Shown: positions 44,173-53,929, counted from the stretch's first letter. The stretch is DNA of 64,000 nucleotides from Gynurincola endophyticus (GCF_003991195.1 NZ_RCWL01000014.1:1-64000), one strand, 5' to 3'. A program made the numbers and translations. The notes: a model not told the origin generated them from the letters alone.

Positions 44173-45681
44173 TTAGTTTGTTTTAGAAACGGCCAGTTTA
44201 TATGCTGCTACATTTGCCTTAGTTGCATCCGGATTGGCATAATAAACATAAATGATCGCTTCATTTTCTGCGGATTTGCTTATTGCAACATGTCCATATC
44301 TTCCATCGTTTGAAGTAGGTAAAGATTCCGGTGAAGAGAAAATTCTCAACTTTTCGTGTTCATTATCTCCGGGTTTTAAAGAATATCTGCCAGGATCAGA
44401 TAAGTTGAACAGATTTAATTTCATCGTTCCTGCTGTTGAATAAGACTGTTCCAGCATTGCCATAAATGTTCCTTCTGATAAATTGAATACTTTTGTATCT
44501 AACATTCTGTAACCGAAATTTTCATTTGCTACCTGTTGAGCGGGTGTAGTACTACCTGGTTTAAAAATGTGGAAATTGATTCTATGAAGATTTGCCCATG
44601 TTTCGAACGGGTCGGAAGGATAACCGTCTTCATTTACCCAACTGATGTAAAGTGTATTGTCTTCAACGGAAGCTCTCTGTATTACCGCATTATACCATCC
44701 GTTGCCGGCAGCCGGATAAGTAAAGACTGTTGGTCTGACGTTGACCGGCGTACCATTATTAAACTCCCAGACTGCATATTGCGGAGACTGTTTGACTGCT
44801 CCGAAATAATGTGCTGCTGATGCATAAACATAAGAAGTGCCTTGTGTTATATCACCTGTTATGTTTATTCTTTTACCGGTATTATCAGGTAAATCTGTAC
44901 CAGCAATACTGTTGAGTTTGATAAACGGAACACCGTCGATCTCCGGCCATAAGTCTAACATAAACCCTGCGCCGCCAGAATTCAGACGTCCCATTAGCAG
45001 GTGACCATTGTCGTCTGTTTCCAGGTTCCAGGAATAAGACCGTGGATCTGTCCATCCACCCTCGTAGTGGTTGATATTTTTTACGAACTCACCGGTCAGT
45101 TTATTATATAATTTGATAGAGGCGGAAGCACTTTTATCAACATTATTGTCTAACATTACCAGATAATCGCCAATTACAGTCATTCCTTTATTTGAACCGG
45201 GAAAGTTGAGCTGAAGATCTGTTCCGGATTTATTCCACAGCTCGGTAATAGTGGTTTCAAATTGCGGGAAGACCTGATAAGGTTCAGATACGATTGCTTC
45301 AATGATGTATTTCTGCGTAGTACCGTCTTCTGCCTGAATGATGATTTCTTTCGGTGTAGTCAGGTCAAACGTTACTGGTGATGCAGGAGTGATAACAGAT
45401 TTTTTGTAAGCCTCTATTTCGATAGTAACCTTCGAAATGTCGATAGGCGGTAATCCGACCATTAAAGATTTAGTGGTCAGATAAATAGTATCCTTTAAAT
45501 CGCTGAAGCTGACATTTAAGGTATCGTTAGTGGCTGATACATTTTTTACAAATGCCACGATACCTTTTATATTTGTATCAGTGTTATAAATATTTTCTTC
45601 TGATGTTGCTATATCTTTTTTACAAGCAAAAAAAGCAGTGAATAAAAGAGAAGCATACAGAATACGATTGATTCTTTTCAT
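44173..45681 (-). CDS. DUF5018-like surface lipoprotein
   Basis: 502 residues. Lipobox ending at Cys20 (LLFTAFFAC). The N-terminal about 115 residues contain Ig-like repeats of the type seen in DUF5018 proteins (VTFDLTTPKEIIIQAEDGTTQKYIIEAIV). The remaining about 370 residues are beta-rich with recurring short blocks (GDYLVMLDN, GHLLMGRLNSGG, TSYVYASAAHYFG, NTLYISWVNEDG, GTFMAMLEQSY), consistent with a beta-propeller. No catalytic motif is evident; a glycan-binding surface protein is the natural reading. It sits between the 723-residue protein (6 bp) and the DUF4434 lipoprotein in one operon. Confidence 0.7.
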   Translation of the reverse strand: MKRINRILYASLLFTAFFACKKDIATSEENIYNTDTNIKGIVAFVKNVSATNDTLNVSFSDLKDTIYLTTKSLMVGLPPIDISKVTIEIEAYKKSVITPASPVTFDLTTPKEIIIQAEDGTTQKYIIEAIVSEPYQVFPQFETTITELWNKSGTDLQLNFPGSNKGMTVIGDYLVMLDNNVDKSASASIKLYNKLTGEFVKNINHYEGGWTDPRSYSWNLETDDNGHLLMGRLNSGGAGFMLDLWPEIDGVPFIKLNSIAGTDLPDNTGKRINITGDITQGTSYVYASAAHYFGAVKQSPQYAVWEFNNGTPVNVRPTVFTYPAAGNGWYNAVIQRASVEDNTLYISWVNEDGYPSDPFETWANLHRINFHIFKPGSTTPAQQVANENFGYRMLDTKVFNLSEGTFMAMLEQSYSTAGTMKLNLFNLSDPGRYSLKPGDNEHEKLRIFSSPESLPTSNDGRYGHVAISKSAENEAIIYVYYANPDATKANVAAYKLAVSKTN

Positions 45682-45687
45682 TTTAGA

Positions 45688-47859
45688 TTATTTTTTCAGC
45701 ATCCATAATGATTCTTCAAAATCTTTTTGAAGGTTTAAGTTTTGGGTAGTTTCCCAGTAGCTGTTTTTATTTTCGAGTAAAGCCTGTGTACCTACAATCC
45801 ATGACTGAATCCAACCAGTTAATGTTGACCATGCGCCCCATCCGTTATCAGCATTTGATGCCCAATAGTCCCATCTTCCAAAATCAAAAGCTCTGAACCA
45901 GGCGCCATCGAGATCATCATGTTTTTCACTTTTAGACTGAATTCTGATTAAGAAATCTGATAGGTTTTCCAATGCTTTAAAATATGTAGGATTTTTAGTA
46001 GCGTGCGCAGCTTCATTTAATCCGAAGAACAAAAAGTTACAGGTATATAACATATCTGCTACCGGGTCGCCATTGATAGCAATGAGTGAAGCTTCATTTT
46101 TGCCATATGCATCATTAGATGTTACCAGAATTTTATGTGTATCGGTTTCTGAATTTCCAAGTTCTTCACGAATGGCTCCGAAGGTTTCCTGATATTCCAG
46201 TACTTTGGTAACCACTTCGTCTAACCATTTTACATGCTCCGGTGTATTTTCAATTCTAACCAGCCATGCTAATGGTAATACCATTCTTGCTCTTTCCTGT
46301 TGAATACCATTTTGGGTTTTCCAGTTATCAGGGTAAGCTTCCATCATCAGCCTGATACCTGTTTTTGCTTTATCCAGTAAAGGCTGATATTTTGTTTTAT
46401 CGTATAGCCAGAGATAACAAGCCCACATCCATGATTCGAAATGAGGATGCGTATTCACAAAATCGCGATCATAATAATATTGCCAGCCTTTATTCTCAAT
46501 TTCTGACTGATTCAATGCATTACCCTGAAATCCCTGTTTGCTGGATGTTCTGAAATTTCCTAAGATATTTTCAATGATGAATTTATTCCATCGGTCATTT
46601 TTCATATAAGAGGAAGCTCCGATAGCACCCAGAATACATCTGGCATTATCATCATTAAAGAAAGTGCCTGGATGTGTATTTGCCCAACTGATTAAACCGT
46701 AAGATGAGCTGTCTTTATGATTTCTGGCATCTCCTCTGAAACCGGAAGTATAGAATAAGTAATCCAGCAATTTTTCAGCGGTTTGAGAGTAGCCTGGTTG
46801 ATTTAAAGTTTTTCCTGCTGCTGCCAGTAAAAAGGCAGATTCGCCCTGAACGTCTGCACGAATAAAATATCTGTAATCCTGTGTTCCGTCATGGTAGATG
46901 GTGGAACCATGTCCTTCCATTATACCACGACTTCCATCGCCCTGTAAGAGGTCTTTGGTAATAGGAGGTCCGAAGTATAGATTAGGGTCACCATTTTTGG
47001 GTTGGTATAAATCCATTTTTTCCTGCTCCCACGAGGGGTGAATGAATAGTCTTGCTTTCCATAACCATTCGGTTCCTTTAGCTATTGCTATTTTAGATGC
47101 GTTTGCCGGTAATATTTCATTTTTTGCATACATGGGTACGGGATCAGCACTAAAATTTGTGAATCTGAATTTTTCATTTCGGGTAATCCATTTCAAAATT
47201 CCTTCCCAGGTATATTTCCATGAGTCTACCGGACCGAAACGGCCGGTTTTAAAATTAGATAGAGATGTAGTTGCAATGAGGGCATTGTCTTTCTGAAACA
47301 GTAAAGGATAATAACGGGTACTGTCTAAGCCGAATTGCGCGTGATCGAATCCAGCTATTTTAGCCATTACGAGTAATGGTTTGTTTACATTGATATCAAT
47401 AAGATGTGCGCCGTTAATTCCCAATATACTCATAGATGGCAATTCTTTTCCGAAGAAATTATTGAATACAACACCACGTTCAAGTTTGTCATAGTGTGTA
47501 GTATCTGGTAGCGTATATCCTGGAATGCTGGAAGGGTATTCAAGGAATAATCTTATCTTTTTTTTGTTTGCCAATATATAATCGGCATTTTCAATATTCA
47601 GTCTTTTGCCGGGGTATTCCGAAGCTACAATGATCAGGTGTTTACCTTTAGGTACTTCCTGAATAGCCGTTTTTATGTTCTGATAAGTTTTTATCTGATA
47701 GCCTTCATTTGATAGTTGAATGTATAAGTCATTCGTTGTAGGGCCACAGAAGTAAAAATCCTGCGATATAGCCTTATTAATACCAACAGTTAATAATATC
47801 GCCAGAAGCGTACTGGTCTTCTTCGATAAAGATGTAGAAAGTATGCGCACTAAAGTCAT
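45688..47859 (-). CDS. large secreted protein with helical-toroid-like domain, unknown function
   Basis: 723 residues with an N-terminal signal peptide (KKTSTLLAILLTVGINKAISQ). The first about 230 residues look alpha/beta (LIIVASEYPGKRLN, KKIRLFLEYPSSIPGY, ALIATTSLSNFKTGRFGP), like a class-I-glutaminase/ThuA-type fold. From about 255 on, regularly spaced aromatic-rich helices (EWLWKARLFIHPSW, ADVQGESAFLLAAAGKTL, NDDNARCILGAIGASSYM, ESWMWACYLWLYDKTKY, DPVADMLYTCNFLFFGLNEAAH, DFGRWDYWASNADNGWGAWSTLTGW) suggest an (alpha/alpha)6 toroid, common in glycosidases and polysaccharide lyases. I know no named family for it. It probably acts on the glycan handled by this operon. Confidence 0.7.
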   Translation of the reverse strand: MTLVRILSTSLSKKTSTLLAILLTVGINKAISQDFYFCGPTTNDLYIQLSNEGYQIKTYQNIKTAIQEVPKGKHLIIVASEYPGKRLNIENADYILANKKKIRLFLEYPSSIPGYTLPDTTHYDKLERGVVFNNFFGKELPSMSILGINGAHLIDINVNKPLLVMAKIAGFDHAQFGLDSTRYYPLLFQKDNALIATTSLSNFKTGRFGPVDSWKYTWEGILKWITRNEKFRFTNFSADPVPMYAKNEILPANASKIAIAKGTEWLWKARLFIHPSWEQEKMDLYQPKNGDPNLYFGPPITKDLLQGDGSRGIMEGHGSTIYHDGTQDYRYFIRADVQGESAFLLAAAGKTLNQPGYSQTAEKLLDYLFYTSGFRGDARNHKDSSSYGLISWANTHPGTFFNDDNARCILGAIGASSYMKNDRWNKFIIENILGNFRTSSKQGFQGNALNQSEIENKGWQYYYDRDFVNTHPHFESWMWACYLWLYDKTKYQPLLDKAKTGIRLMMEAYPDNWKTQNGIQQERARMVLPLAWLVRIENTPEHVKWLDEVVTKVLEYQETFGAIREELGNSETDTHKILVTSNDAYGKNEASLIAINGDPVADMLYTCNFLFFGLNEAAHATKNPTYFKALENLSDFLIRIQSKSEKHDDLDGAWFRAFDFGRWDYWASNADNGWGAWSTLTGWIQSWIVGTQALLENKNSYWETTQNLNLQKDFEESLWMLKK

Positions 47860-47907
47860 GATGAATTATGTTTTTAATTTCATTTATACAATCCTTAAAC
47901 AGTTTCT

Positions 47908-49050
47908 TTAATGATCATATAAAGAATAAATATCTCCGATTTCATTGATTGCACCCGCAAAATATCCGGTATACTGAATATCGTTTTTAAGTTGATTATA
48001 AAAGTTATTGGCTTCTCCGTTTCCTGTACTGTTCATTTGTACTATTTTCAAATCGCAGGAATAACCACCGAATTTAGCATTGGAACTACCTCCCGGAAAT
48101 GCTCCTACAATGTAATTATGTGCTAAAGTAACTCTGCCCGGAATTGGCGGATCATTCGTCAGTGCATCATCGCCGGGGAAGATGTATCCGTACGGGTCAA
48201 GTGGTGCATCATAATCCCATGCTACAGGAATTAAACAATAAGAAACCGGTTTGGTGTCTCCTGAAATTCTTTGATTTACCCAATCGAGTAATAAATTTTT
48301 TCCCCAGTTATTAGTTCCCATATAAGTAACCGGTGTTTCCCATAATGCATTCGTTTTTCCCTGACATTCTGCACTCCACATATCCTGTACTGCTCTTTTA
48401 ATGTATGGGTTGATGGCTTCTCCCGGTTGCTGACCAACGCGAACTATTTTATTCCCAATTCTTGAATACATTATTCCCAACTGTGTATTCTGAGCTGTTC
48501 CCGTTGCCTGTCTTCCTGAGTAAATATCATATACTCCGATTTCCTGGTTATTAATACTATCGATTAACCACTCTGCAAAATCTCCTATTTCCGTATCTGT
48601 AAAGTTCATAGCGGCGGTAGGCATATAATCTTCCAGAACCAGTACCGGAATAACTTTCATACCCATATTTTCAGCGTGGTATTTCCATAGTTTGAAAACA
48701 GATTTGGCATCATCAATTTCGAATTGACGGTGGTAGATAACATATAATGATAGCCCGTGATAAGTAAATCTGCATCTGGAAGATGCTCCCCAGATTTGCG
48801 CACTGGTGGGTAAGCTGTCAGCAGGTAATCCCGCTGTATGAAACCAATATCCTCTTCCGTTATTTGTTCTTAAATCAATATCAATCCAGTAAGAAATTTC
48901 AAAACCACCGTCTTCTAAAAGCGCAGCAGGTGGCAATTTTTCATTCGTTGTTTCTGGCGCTCTTAAAAAAGTATCCTCTTCAAATTGTCGCGAACAGGCT
49001 AAAACAAGAAGTATGATTGATAAAAATGATATGGATCTGATGAATTTCAT
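47908..49050 (-). CDS. unrecognised surface lipoprotein family, paralogue A of three
   Basis: 380 residues, lipobox ending at Cys19 (IILLVLAC). Shares with the next two genes the blocks SYWIDIDLR.NNGRGYW, YHRQFEI, RVGQQPGE, W.AECQG.TN.LWE, GTNNWGK, IPVAWDYD and PGDDALTNDPP. It is the most divergent copy (YSGRQATGTAQNTQLG where the others have YVR-type segments; VQMNSTGNGEA instead of LEANSYGKPE). The many invariant Trp, Tyr, Asp and Glu suggest an enzyme or sugar-binding barrel, but no family known to me fits. It has a gap of 48 bp to the 723-residue gene and 21 bp to paralogue B. Confidence 0.7.
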   Translation of the reverse strand: MKFIRSISFLSIILLVLACSRQFEEDTFLRAPETTNEKLPPAALLEDGGFEISYWIDIDLRTNNGRGYWFHTAGLPADSLPTSAQIWGASSRCRFTYHGLSLYVIYHRQFEIDDAKSVFKLWKYHAENMGMKVIPVLVLEDYMPTAAMNFTDTEIGDFAEWLIDSINNQEIGVYDIYSGRQATGTAQNTQLGIMYSRIGNKIVRVGQQPGEAINPYIKRAVQDMWSAECQGKTNALWETPVTYMGTNNWGKNLLLDWVNQRISGDTKPVSYCLIPVAWDYDAPLDPYGYIFPGDDALTNDPPIPGRVTLAHNYIVGAFPGGSSNAKFGGYSCDLKIVQMNSTGNGEANNFYNQLKNDIQYTGYFAGAINEIGDIYSLYDH

Positions 49051-49071
49051 CTCTTATGATTTTTTGAATGA

Positions 49072-50169
49072 TTATTTGTATTTAGCATATACACCTGCAA
49101 TTTCCAGCATAGCATCTGAGAAATACCCTTTATATTCTTGGTTCGATTTTATTTGCTGATAAAAACTTGGTCTTTCAGGTTTTCCATAGCTGTTTGCTTC
49201 AAGAATATGCAGGTCGCATGAATAACCATAAAACTTCTCCATTGCGTTATTCTCTTTATACCACTGAGCAATGTATTGATCGCATAGTTCAATTCTGCCT
49301 TTCAATGGCGGGTCGTTGATCAGTGCATCATCACCAGGGCAAACATATCCGAAAGAATCTACCGGTTCATCATAATCCCATGCTACAGGAATTTTATTAA
49401 ATACCACTCTTTTGTTTTCACCGTTAATTCTTTCCAATATCCATTCTTCTAATAAGAGTCTTCCATATTTATTGGTTCCATGAACTGTTACAGGATGTTC
49501 CCAAAGTTCATTGGTGATACCCTGACATTCTGCCGTCCAGGTATCTTCAACACCACCGGCAATATGCTGGTTTATTTTTTCACCCGGCTGCAGGCCTACT
49601 CTGATTAATTTATTTCCTACTGCCTGATTGATTGCCGCCATTTGAATGTCCTGAACAGAGCCTTCAGCATGTCTTACGTAAACATCATAGATTCCAAATT
49701 CATTGGCATCAATATTTTCTAAGCACCATTTAGTAAACATTATGATTTCCTCATCACTGAAGTTTAGTTTTTCTTCTTTTGCATATGATTGTAAAACAAC
49801 AGTAGGAACAATGGTTAATCCGTACTGGTTACCATATTTTTTCCATAGGCTGAAAACTTTTTTAGCATCTTCCAATTCAAATTGCCGGTGATAGGTTACA
49901 TATAATTTGTTTCCGTTGTATGTTGTACTGAGTGCTTTGCATGAGTTTTCTATTTCTGTAGCCGTAGGTAATGAGTCAGGAGACCGGTCATTAATATTTT
50001 GCCAGTATCCTCTTCCATTATTGTGTCTGAGGTCTATATCTATCCAGTAAGATCTTTCAAAATCTCCGATGGCCCATGCTTTTCCGAAAGTAGTGCTGGG
50101 GCTGTGATCATTACAACCGGTTATTTCGAAACAGGCAATAACAATTAGTAGGTTATAAACAATTTTCAT
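49072..50169 (-). CDS. unrecognised surface lipoprotein family, paralogue B of three
   Basis: 365 residues from the ATG at 50169; the frame is open to 50223, but that start would overlap paralogue C and bury the signal peptide. From 50169 the N-terminus is a proper lipoprotein signal (MKIVYNLLIVIACFEITGC, Cys19). All family blocks are present: RSYWIDIDLRHNNGRGYW, LYVTYHRQFELEDAKKVF, FGIYDVYVR, LIRVGLQPGE, TWTAECQGITNELWEHP, IPVAWDYDEP, PGDDALINDPP, YSCDLHILEANSYGKPE. It is closer to paralogue C than to A. Conserved acidic residues in AEC and LWE and in WDYD are candidates for catalysis or metal binding (inference). Confidence 0.72.
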   Translation of the reverse strand: MKIVYNLLIVIACFEITGCNDHSPSTTFGKAWAIGDFERSYWIDIDLRHNNGRGYWQNINDRSPDSLPTATEIENSCKALSTTYNGNKLYVTYHRQFELEDAKKVFSLWKKYGNQYGLTIVPTVVLQSYAKEEKLNFSDEEIIMFTKWCLENIDANEFGIYDVYVRHAEGSVQDIQMAAINQAVGNKLIRVGLQPGEKINQHIAGGVEDTWTAECQGITNELWEHPVTVHGTNKYGRLLLEEWILERINGENKRVVFNKIPVAWDYDEPVDSFGYVCPGDDALINDPPLKGRIELCDQYIAQWYKENNAMEKFYGYSCDLHILEANSYGKPERPSFYQQIKSNQEYKGYFSDAMLEIAGVYAKYK

Positions 50170-50191
50170 CTCGTTAGTTTTTATATTTTGG

Positions 50192-51316
50192 TTATTTAGA
50201 TAATGATTGATAAACTTCGCCAATTTCTTTCATCGCTTCGGAGAAGTATCCTTCGTAGGGCTGATTGTTTCTTATTCTGTCATAAAAAGTCGGGCTTTCG
50301 GGTTTACCATAACTATTAGCTTCAAGGATATGAAGATCGCAGGAGAAACCTCCGAACTGTTGGTTGCTGGTTCCTTCAGCATACCATGAAATGATATAAT
50401 CTTTTGAAAGAATTAACCGGCCGGGGATTGGTGGATCATTTGTTAAAGCGTTGTCTCCGGGAAAAATATAGCTGAACGGGTCTAATGGCTCATCGTAGTC
50501 CCATGCTACAGGAATAAGATTCCAGATAATTTTTCTTTTTTCTTCATTTATTCTGGCGTTCACCCAATCTTCCAGTAATTTTCTTCCGTAATTATTAGTG
50601 CCTTTATAATATCTGGGAAATTCCCAAAGTTCGTTGGTAATTCCATGGCATTCGGCTGACCATGTATCCTGTACACCGCTGGTGTAATAACTATTCAATC
50701 GTTCACCCGGTTGAATACCTACTCTAACCAGATCAATTGGTACGTGTTGTTTTAAAAATTCCAATTGTAAATCCTGTATACTTCCACTAGACTGCCTTAC
50801 ATAAACATCATAGATTCCAAATTCTTTTGAATTGATGTTTGTTTTGCACCATTCGGCCAGTTCAACTAATTCACTATTCGTAAAATTCATTGTTGCGGGG
50901 GTCGCATAAGTTTCCAGTACTATTGTGGGAACGATTTCGATATTATACTGGTCACCATAAAGTCTCCAATACTGAAATACAGCTTTTGCTTTGTCTATTT
51001 CAAATTGCCGGTGGTAAGTAACATATAACTTATTTCCCCGATAGTCAAGCGCCAGTGCTTTAACAGAATGATTAATTTCCTGTTCTGTAGGAGTGATATC
51101 TTCTGCCATAACATCACGGTTAAACCAATAACCTCTGCCGTTGTTATGTCTGACATCAATATCTACCCAGTACGATAATTCGAAGGCTTCATCAATCAGC
51201 ACTTCTTTATTTTCCGGGAGAATGGAATTATCAAGCAGGGATGATTTATTTTCACATGCTGTATTAAAAAGCAGCAGAAAGAAAAATAAAAAGTATATAG
51301 AATTATAAAACTTCAT
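50192..51316 (-). CDS. unrecognised surface lipoprotein family, paralogue C of three
   Basis: 374 residues, lipobox ending at Cys21 (LLLFNTAC). Family blocks with residue positions: LSYWVDIDVRHNNGRGYW (47-64), LYVTYHRQFEIDKAKAVF (97-114), VPTIVLETYA (129-138), FGIYDVYVR (166-174), VRVGIQPGE (197-205), TWSAECHGITNELWEFP (218-234, with Glu222 and Glu232), IPVAWDYDEPLD (268-279) and FPGDNALTNDPP (285-296). The alternation of hydrophobic strand-like segments with helices would suit a TIM barrel. It is the first of the three copies in transcription order, 16 bp after the DUF3823 gene, directly behind the SusCD genes, which implies a role at the cell surface with the same glycan. Confidence 0.72.
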   Translation of the reverse strand: MKFYNSIYFLFFFLLLFNTACENKSSLLDNSILPENKEVLIDEAFELSYWVDIDVRHNNGRGYWFNRDVMAEDITPTEQEINHSVKALALDYRGNKLYVTYHRQFEIDKAKAVFQYWRLYGDQYNIEIVPTIVLETYATPATMNFTNSELVELAEWCKTNINSKEFGIYDVYVRQSSGSIQDLQLEFLKQHVPIDLVRVGIQPGERLNSYYTSGVQDTWSAECHGITNELWEFPRYYKGTNNYGRKLLEDWVNARINEEKRKIIWNLIPVAWDYDEPLDPFSYIFPGDNALTNDPPIPGRLILSKDYIISWYAEGTSNQQFGGFSCDLHILEANSYGKPESPTFYDRIRNNQPYEGYFSEAMKEIGEVYQSLSK

Positions 51317-51332
51317 TTTGATTACTTTAAAA

Positions 51333-52013
51333 TTATAAGGTGAGTTCTATTGATCTGGCATAATTGAATTTTGCCTCAGGAGCATCAATTACGCCACCTA
51401 CTCTAAAGAAGTAAGACCTGCCTTTAATAAGTTTGCTATTGTTTTCTGTGTTTAATTCAATTGTGTAGTACTGATCTTCATTCACGGTTGAACCAACGGG
51501 AATTTCAACATAATCCAGATTCACATTTGCACCAACCGCTGCGTCGCCACCTGCATATAATCCTAGTTTCAGCACGTTATCGAAACCTGTTTGTTGTACT
51601 TTAAACAATGCTCTGATTTTAGTTCCGTTTTTGAAGATGCTTACATTCTTGATTCTTAAAAAAGGGAGCACTTTAAAATCGAGTTTAGTGTCGCCGTTGA
51701 TATCAACAGTGGCAGTTTCGACGGGTTCAAAGTTTCCTCGTACGGGAGTAATCCTGTAGGTTCCACTGAACAACTGGCTATTGTAATAGCTGCCATCAGC
51801 TTTAACTATAATGTATTGGTTAGTTGTAAACCGCCCTTCCTGATATTCGATTTGTGTTCCTCTGATAATATCCTGTTCAATCAATTCACCTGTTTCTTTA
51901 TCGATAAAAGAGCCATGTAAAGTAGAGGAAGGGATAGTGTAATTGTCGAGTGTACAAGAAAACAATGAACAACTGACAGCAAGGCAACTGAGTGCTTTAA
52001 GTATATTATTCAT
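51333..52013 (-). CDS. DUF3823-type lipoprotein accompanying SusCD
   Basis: 226 residues, lipobox ending at Cys20 (AVSCSLFSC). Two Ig-like/beta-sandwich parts: the first has STLHGSFIDKETGELIEQDIIRGTQIEY and DGSYYNSQLFSGTYRITPVRGNF, the second runs from LPFLRIKNVSIFKNG to the C-terminus. This matches the DUF3823 family, which characteristically follows a SusD gene and is thought to be a surface accessory protein of the uptake complex. It lies 12 bp after susD. Confidence 0.85.
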   Translation of the reverse strand: MNNILKALSCLAVSCSLFSCTLDNYTIPSSTLHGSFIDKETGELIEQDIIRGTQIEYQEGRFTTNQYIIVKADGSYYNSQLFSGTYRITPVRGNFEPVETATVDINGDTKLDFKVLPFLRIKNVSIFKNGTKIRALFKVQQTGFDNVLKLGLYAGGDAAVGANVNLDYVEIPVGSTVNEDQYYTIELNTENNSKLIKGRSYFFRVGGVIDAPEAKFNYARSIELTL

Positions 52014-52025
52014 AATAAAGAATCG

Positions 52026-53918
52026 TTAGTATTGAGGATTTTGTATCAGATTATTAGAACCAATTCCTGGGATATACCTATAGTATTGGCGCATATCGAA
52101 AGTGTATCTCCAGCCTCTTGGAACTTCAGTTCGTAAAAAAATGTATTTGGCGGGGGTTACTCTTAAATCAATGACCGGCAAAAGGGCATGAACGATGGTA
52201 TTATCAAATAAGGTATGGTATTCTCTTCTCCGGATCAGGTCCCAGAATCTTTTATTTTCAAAAGCCAGTTCAATTCTTCTTTCACGATAAACATTTGCAG
52301 CAGTCAAAGAAATATTTTGTGTATGCCCTGCTCTTCTTCTGATGGCATTTAAAGCATCTGTTGCCTTAGCCACGGCTCCGTTATCGGTAATTCCGCTTTC
52401 TGCAACAGCTTCAGCATAGTTTAGTAACACTTCGGCATATCTGAAATCGATATAATCAGTGAGGCTTTTTGAATAGCCATATACAACGGGTTCCTGTGCA
52501 TTTAAGAATTTTTTGAATGCGAATCCGGTTCTGGTATAATTACCTCCGTAAGAATCAAAGCCGGAATATTGCGTTCTGTCGGAAGAACCAAAGATGTGGT
52601 AAGTTTTACCATCTGTGTGAGTATAAGGGTTACCTGATAAAATCTGGGGAGTACCATCGGGTTTTATAAAACCTGCCTGAATCACTATTTCAGTTTGTTT
52701 CCAGTTAGTACCGGGGAGAATAATGCTACCCCACAGGCGTGCATCTTTGTTTTTGAAAATGTCATAAGGATTATCAAAATGATAATAATTTTTACCGGCA
52801 TCAAAACCTCTGTAGTCTGTAATATCATTAGCAGCGCTTGAAGTTCTGACAGGAGTACTCACGCCTGGTTGGGTATAGGATTCATATAAATCTACCAACT
52901 CTAAAGCAGGGTTCATTCTGCCGGGGTGGGGCCATCCGTTACTGGTTTGAGCCGGGTTAAAATAGATGTCATAGTTATGGCCAAAGTCGAGTTTGGTATA
53001 ACCCTTAATAAAAATAGCTTCTTCTAAAGCAGCATTAGGATCTTCAAAAAGTTTTCTATAGTTTTCTGCTGCTTCTTCAGGCGATGCGGGATTGGGTTTG
53101 TACAAAGAGTATTCATTTGAAGACATAATCAATTCACTGGCTTCAATTACTTTTCTGTAGTAATCATTGGCGTACATTTTATCAATACCTACCAGTTTTC
53201 TTGAGGCGGCATCTCCTGAAAGAATAGCATTTTCTCCAAATTTTGCTATCGAAGCAGCGTGCAATGCAGCTCTTGATTTTAAAGCTGCAGCAACCCATTT
53301 GGTAGCTCGTCTTTCGCCACCGGGCCAGGTTTCAGGCAGGTTCAGGATAGCAATGTCACATTGATTCATCACAAAATCCCAGGATTCTTTTTCCGTACTT
53401 CGTGGAACTTTTAAAACTTCTACATCTCCTTCATATTGCTGAACATGATCAATAAGAGGAATGCCGCCATATCTTTTTACTAAAGCGAAGTAAGAATATG
53501 CTTTGATAAAAGCGCTTTCACCAATCATTTTTTTCTTTTCATCCTCAGTTATTTTAAGATCAGGAACTGCATTGGAGAAAATGTTTACATCTCTGATTAA
53601 TTTGTATCCTTTTTCCCACCAGTGATTATTTTCGGGATTATAAAACGCTGAATATTCAGAGTGTGTAGCTTCATCGGTAAAATGGGCCATCACCATATTT
53701 TCACCAATCCAGTCGTTGAATCCTCCTCTTAAAAAGTTGAAATCTTCAACGGGTAACTGATAATACAGGTTAGCCATGTAGAGTTTCACACCCTGCGGAT
53801 CAGAAAACATTGCGTTTCCGTCGAGTTTATCTAATGGTTTTAAATCTAACACCCTGCTGCAGGATGTGGTGATAGACGCTATCGCGATTAGTGGTACTAT
53901 ATATTTTTTATAATTCAT
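52026..53918 (-). CDS. SusD/RagB-type glycan-binding lipoprotein
   Basis: 630 residues from the ATG at 53918; the frame opens two codons earlier at a TTG that is less likely. Lipobox ending at Cys20 (AIASITTSC). RagB/SusD features: VLDLKPLDKLDGNAMFSDPQGVKLYMANLYY, INVFSNAV-type IRDVNIFSNAVPDL, AFIKAYSYFALVKRYGGIPLI, KWVAAALKSRAALHAASIA with TPR-like helices, and the C-terminal FRYAEVLLNYAEAVAE ... ALNAIRRRAG and RRIELAFENKRFWDLIRR. It partners the SusC encoded just upstream (gap of about 11 bp). Confidence 0.95.
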   Translation of the reverse strand: MNYKKYIVPLIAIASITTSCSRVLDLKPLDKLDGNAMFSDPQGVKLYMANLYYQLPVEDFNFLRGGFNDWIGENMVMAHFTDEATHSEYSAFYNPENNHWWEKGYKLIRDVNIFSNAVPDLKITEDEKKKMIGESAFIKAYSYFALVKRYGGIPLIDHVQQYEGDVEVLKVPRSTEKESWDFVMNQCDIAILNLPETWPGGERRATKWVAAALKSRAALHAASIAKFGENAILSGDAASRKLVGIDKMYANDYYRKVIEASELIMSSNEYSLYKPNPASPEEAAENYRKLFEDPNAALEEAIFIKGYTKLDFGHNYDIYFNPAQTSNGWPHPGRMNPALELVDLYESYTQPGVSTPVRTSSAANDITDYRGFDAGKNYYHFDNPYDIFKNKDARLWGSIILPGTNWKQTEIVIQAGFIKPDGTPQILSGNPYTHTDGKTYHIFGSSDRTQYSGFDSYGGNYTRTGFAFKKFLNAQEPVVYGYSKSLTDYIDFRYAEVLLNYAEAVAESGITDNGAVAKATDALNAIRRRAGHTQNISLTAANVYRERRIELAFENKRFWDLIRRREYHTLFDNTIVHALLPVIDLRVTPAKYIFLRTEVPRGWRYTFDMRQYYRYIPGIGSNNLIQNPQY

Positions 53919-53929
53919 TGTCAATCGTT

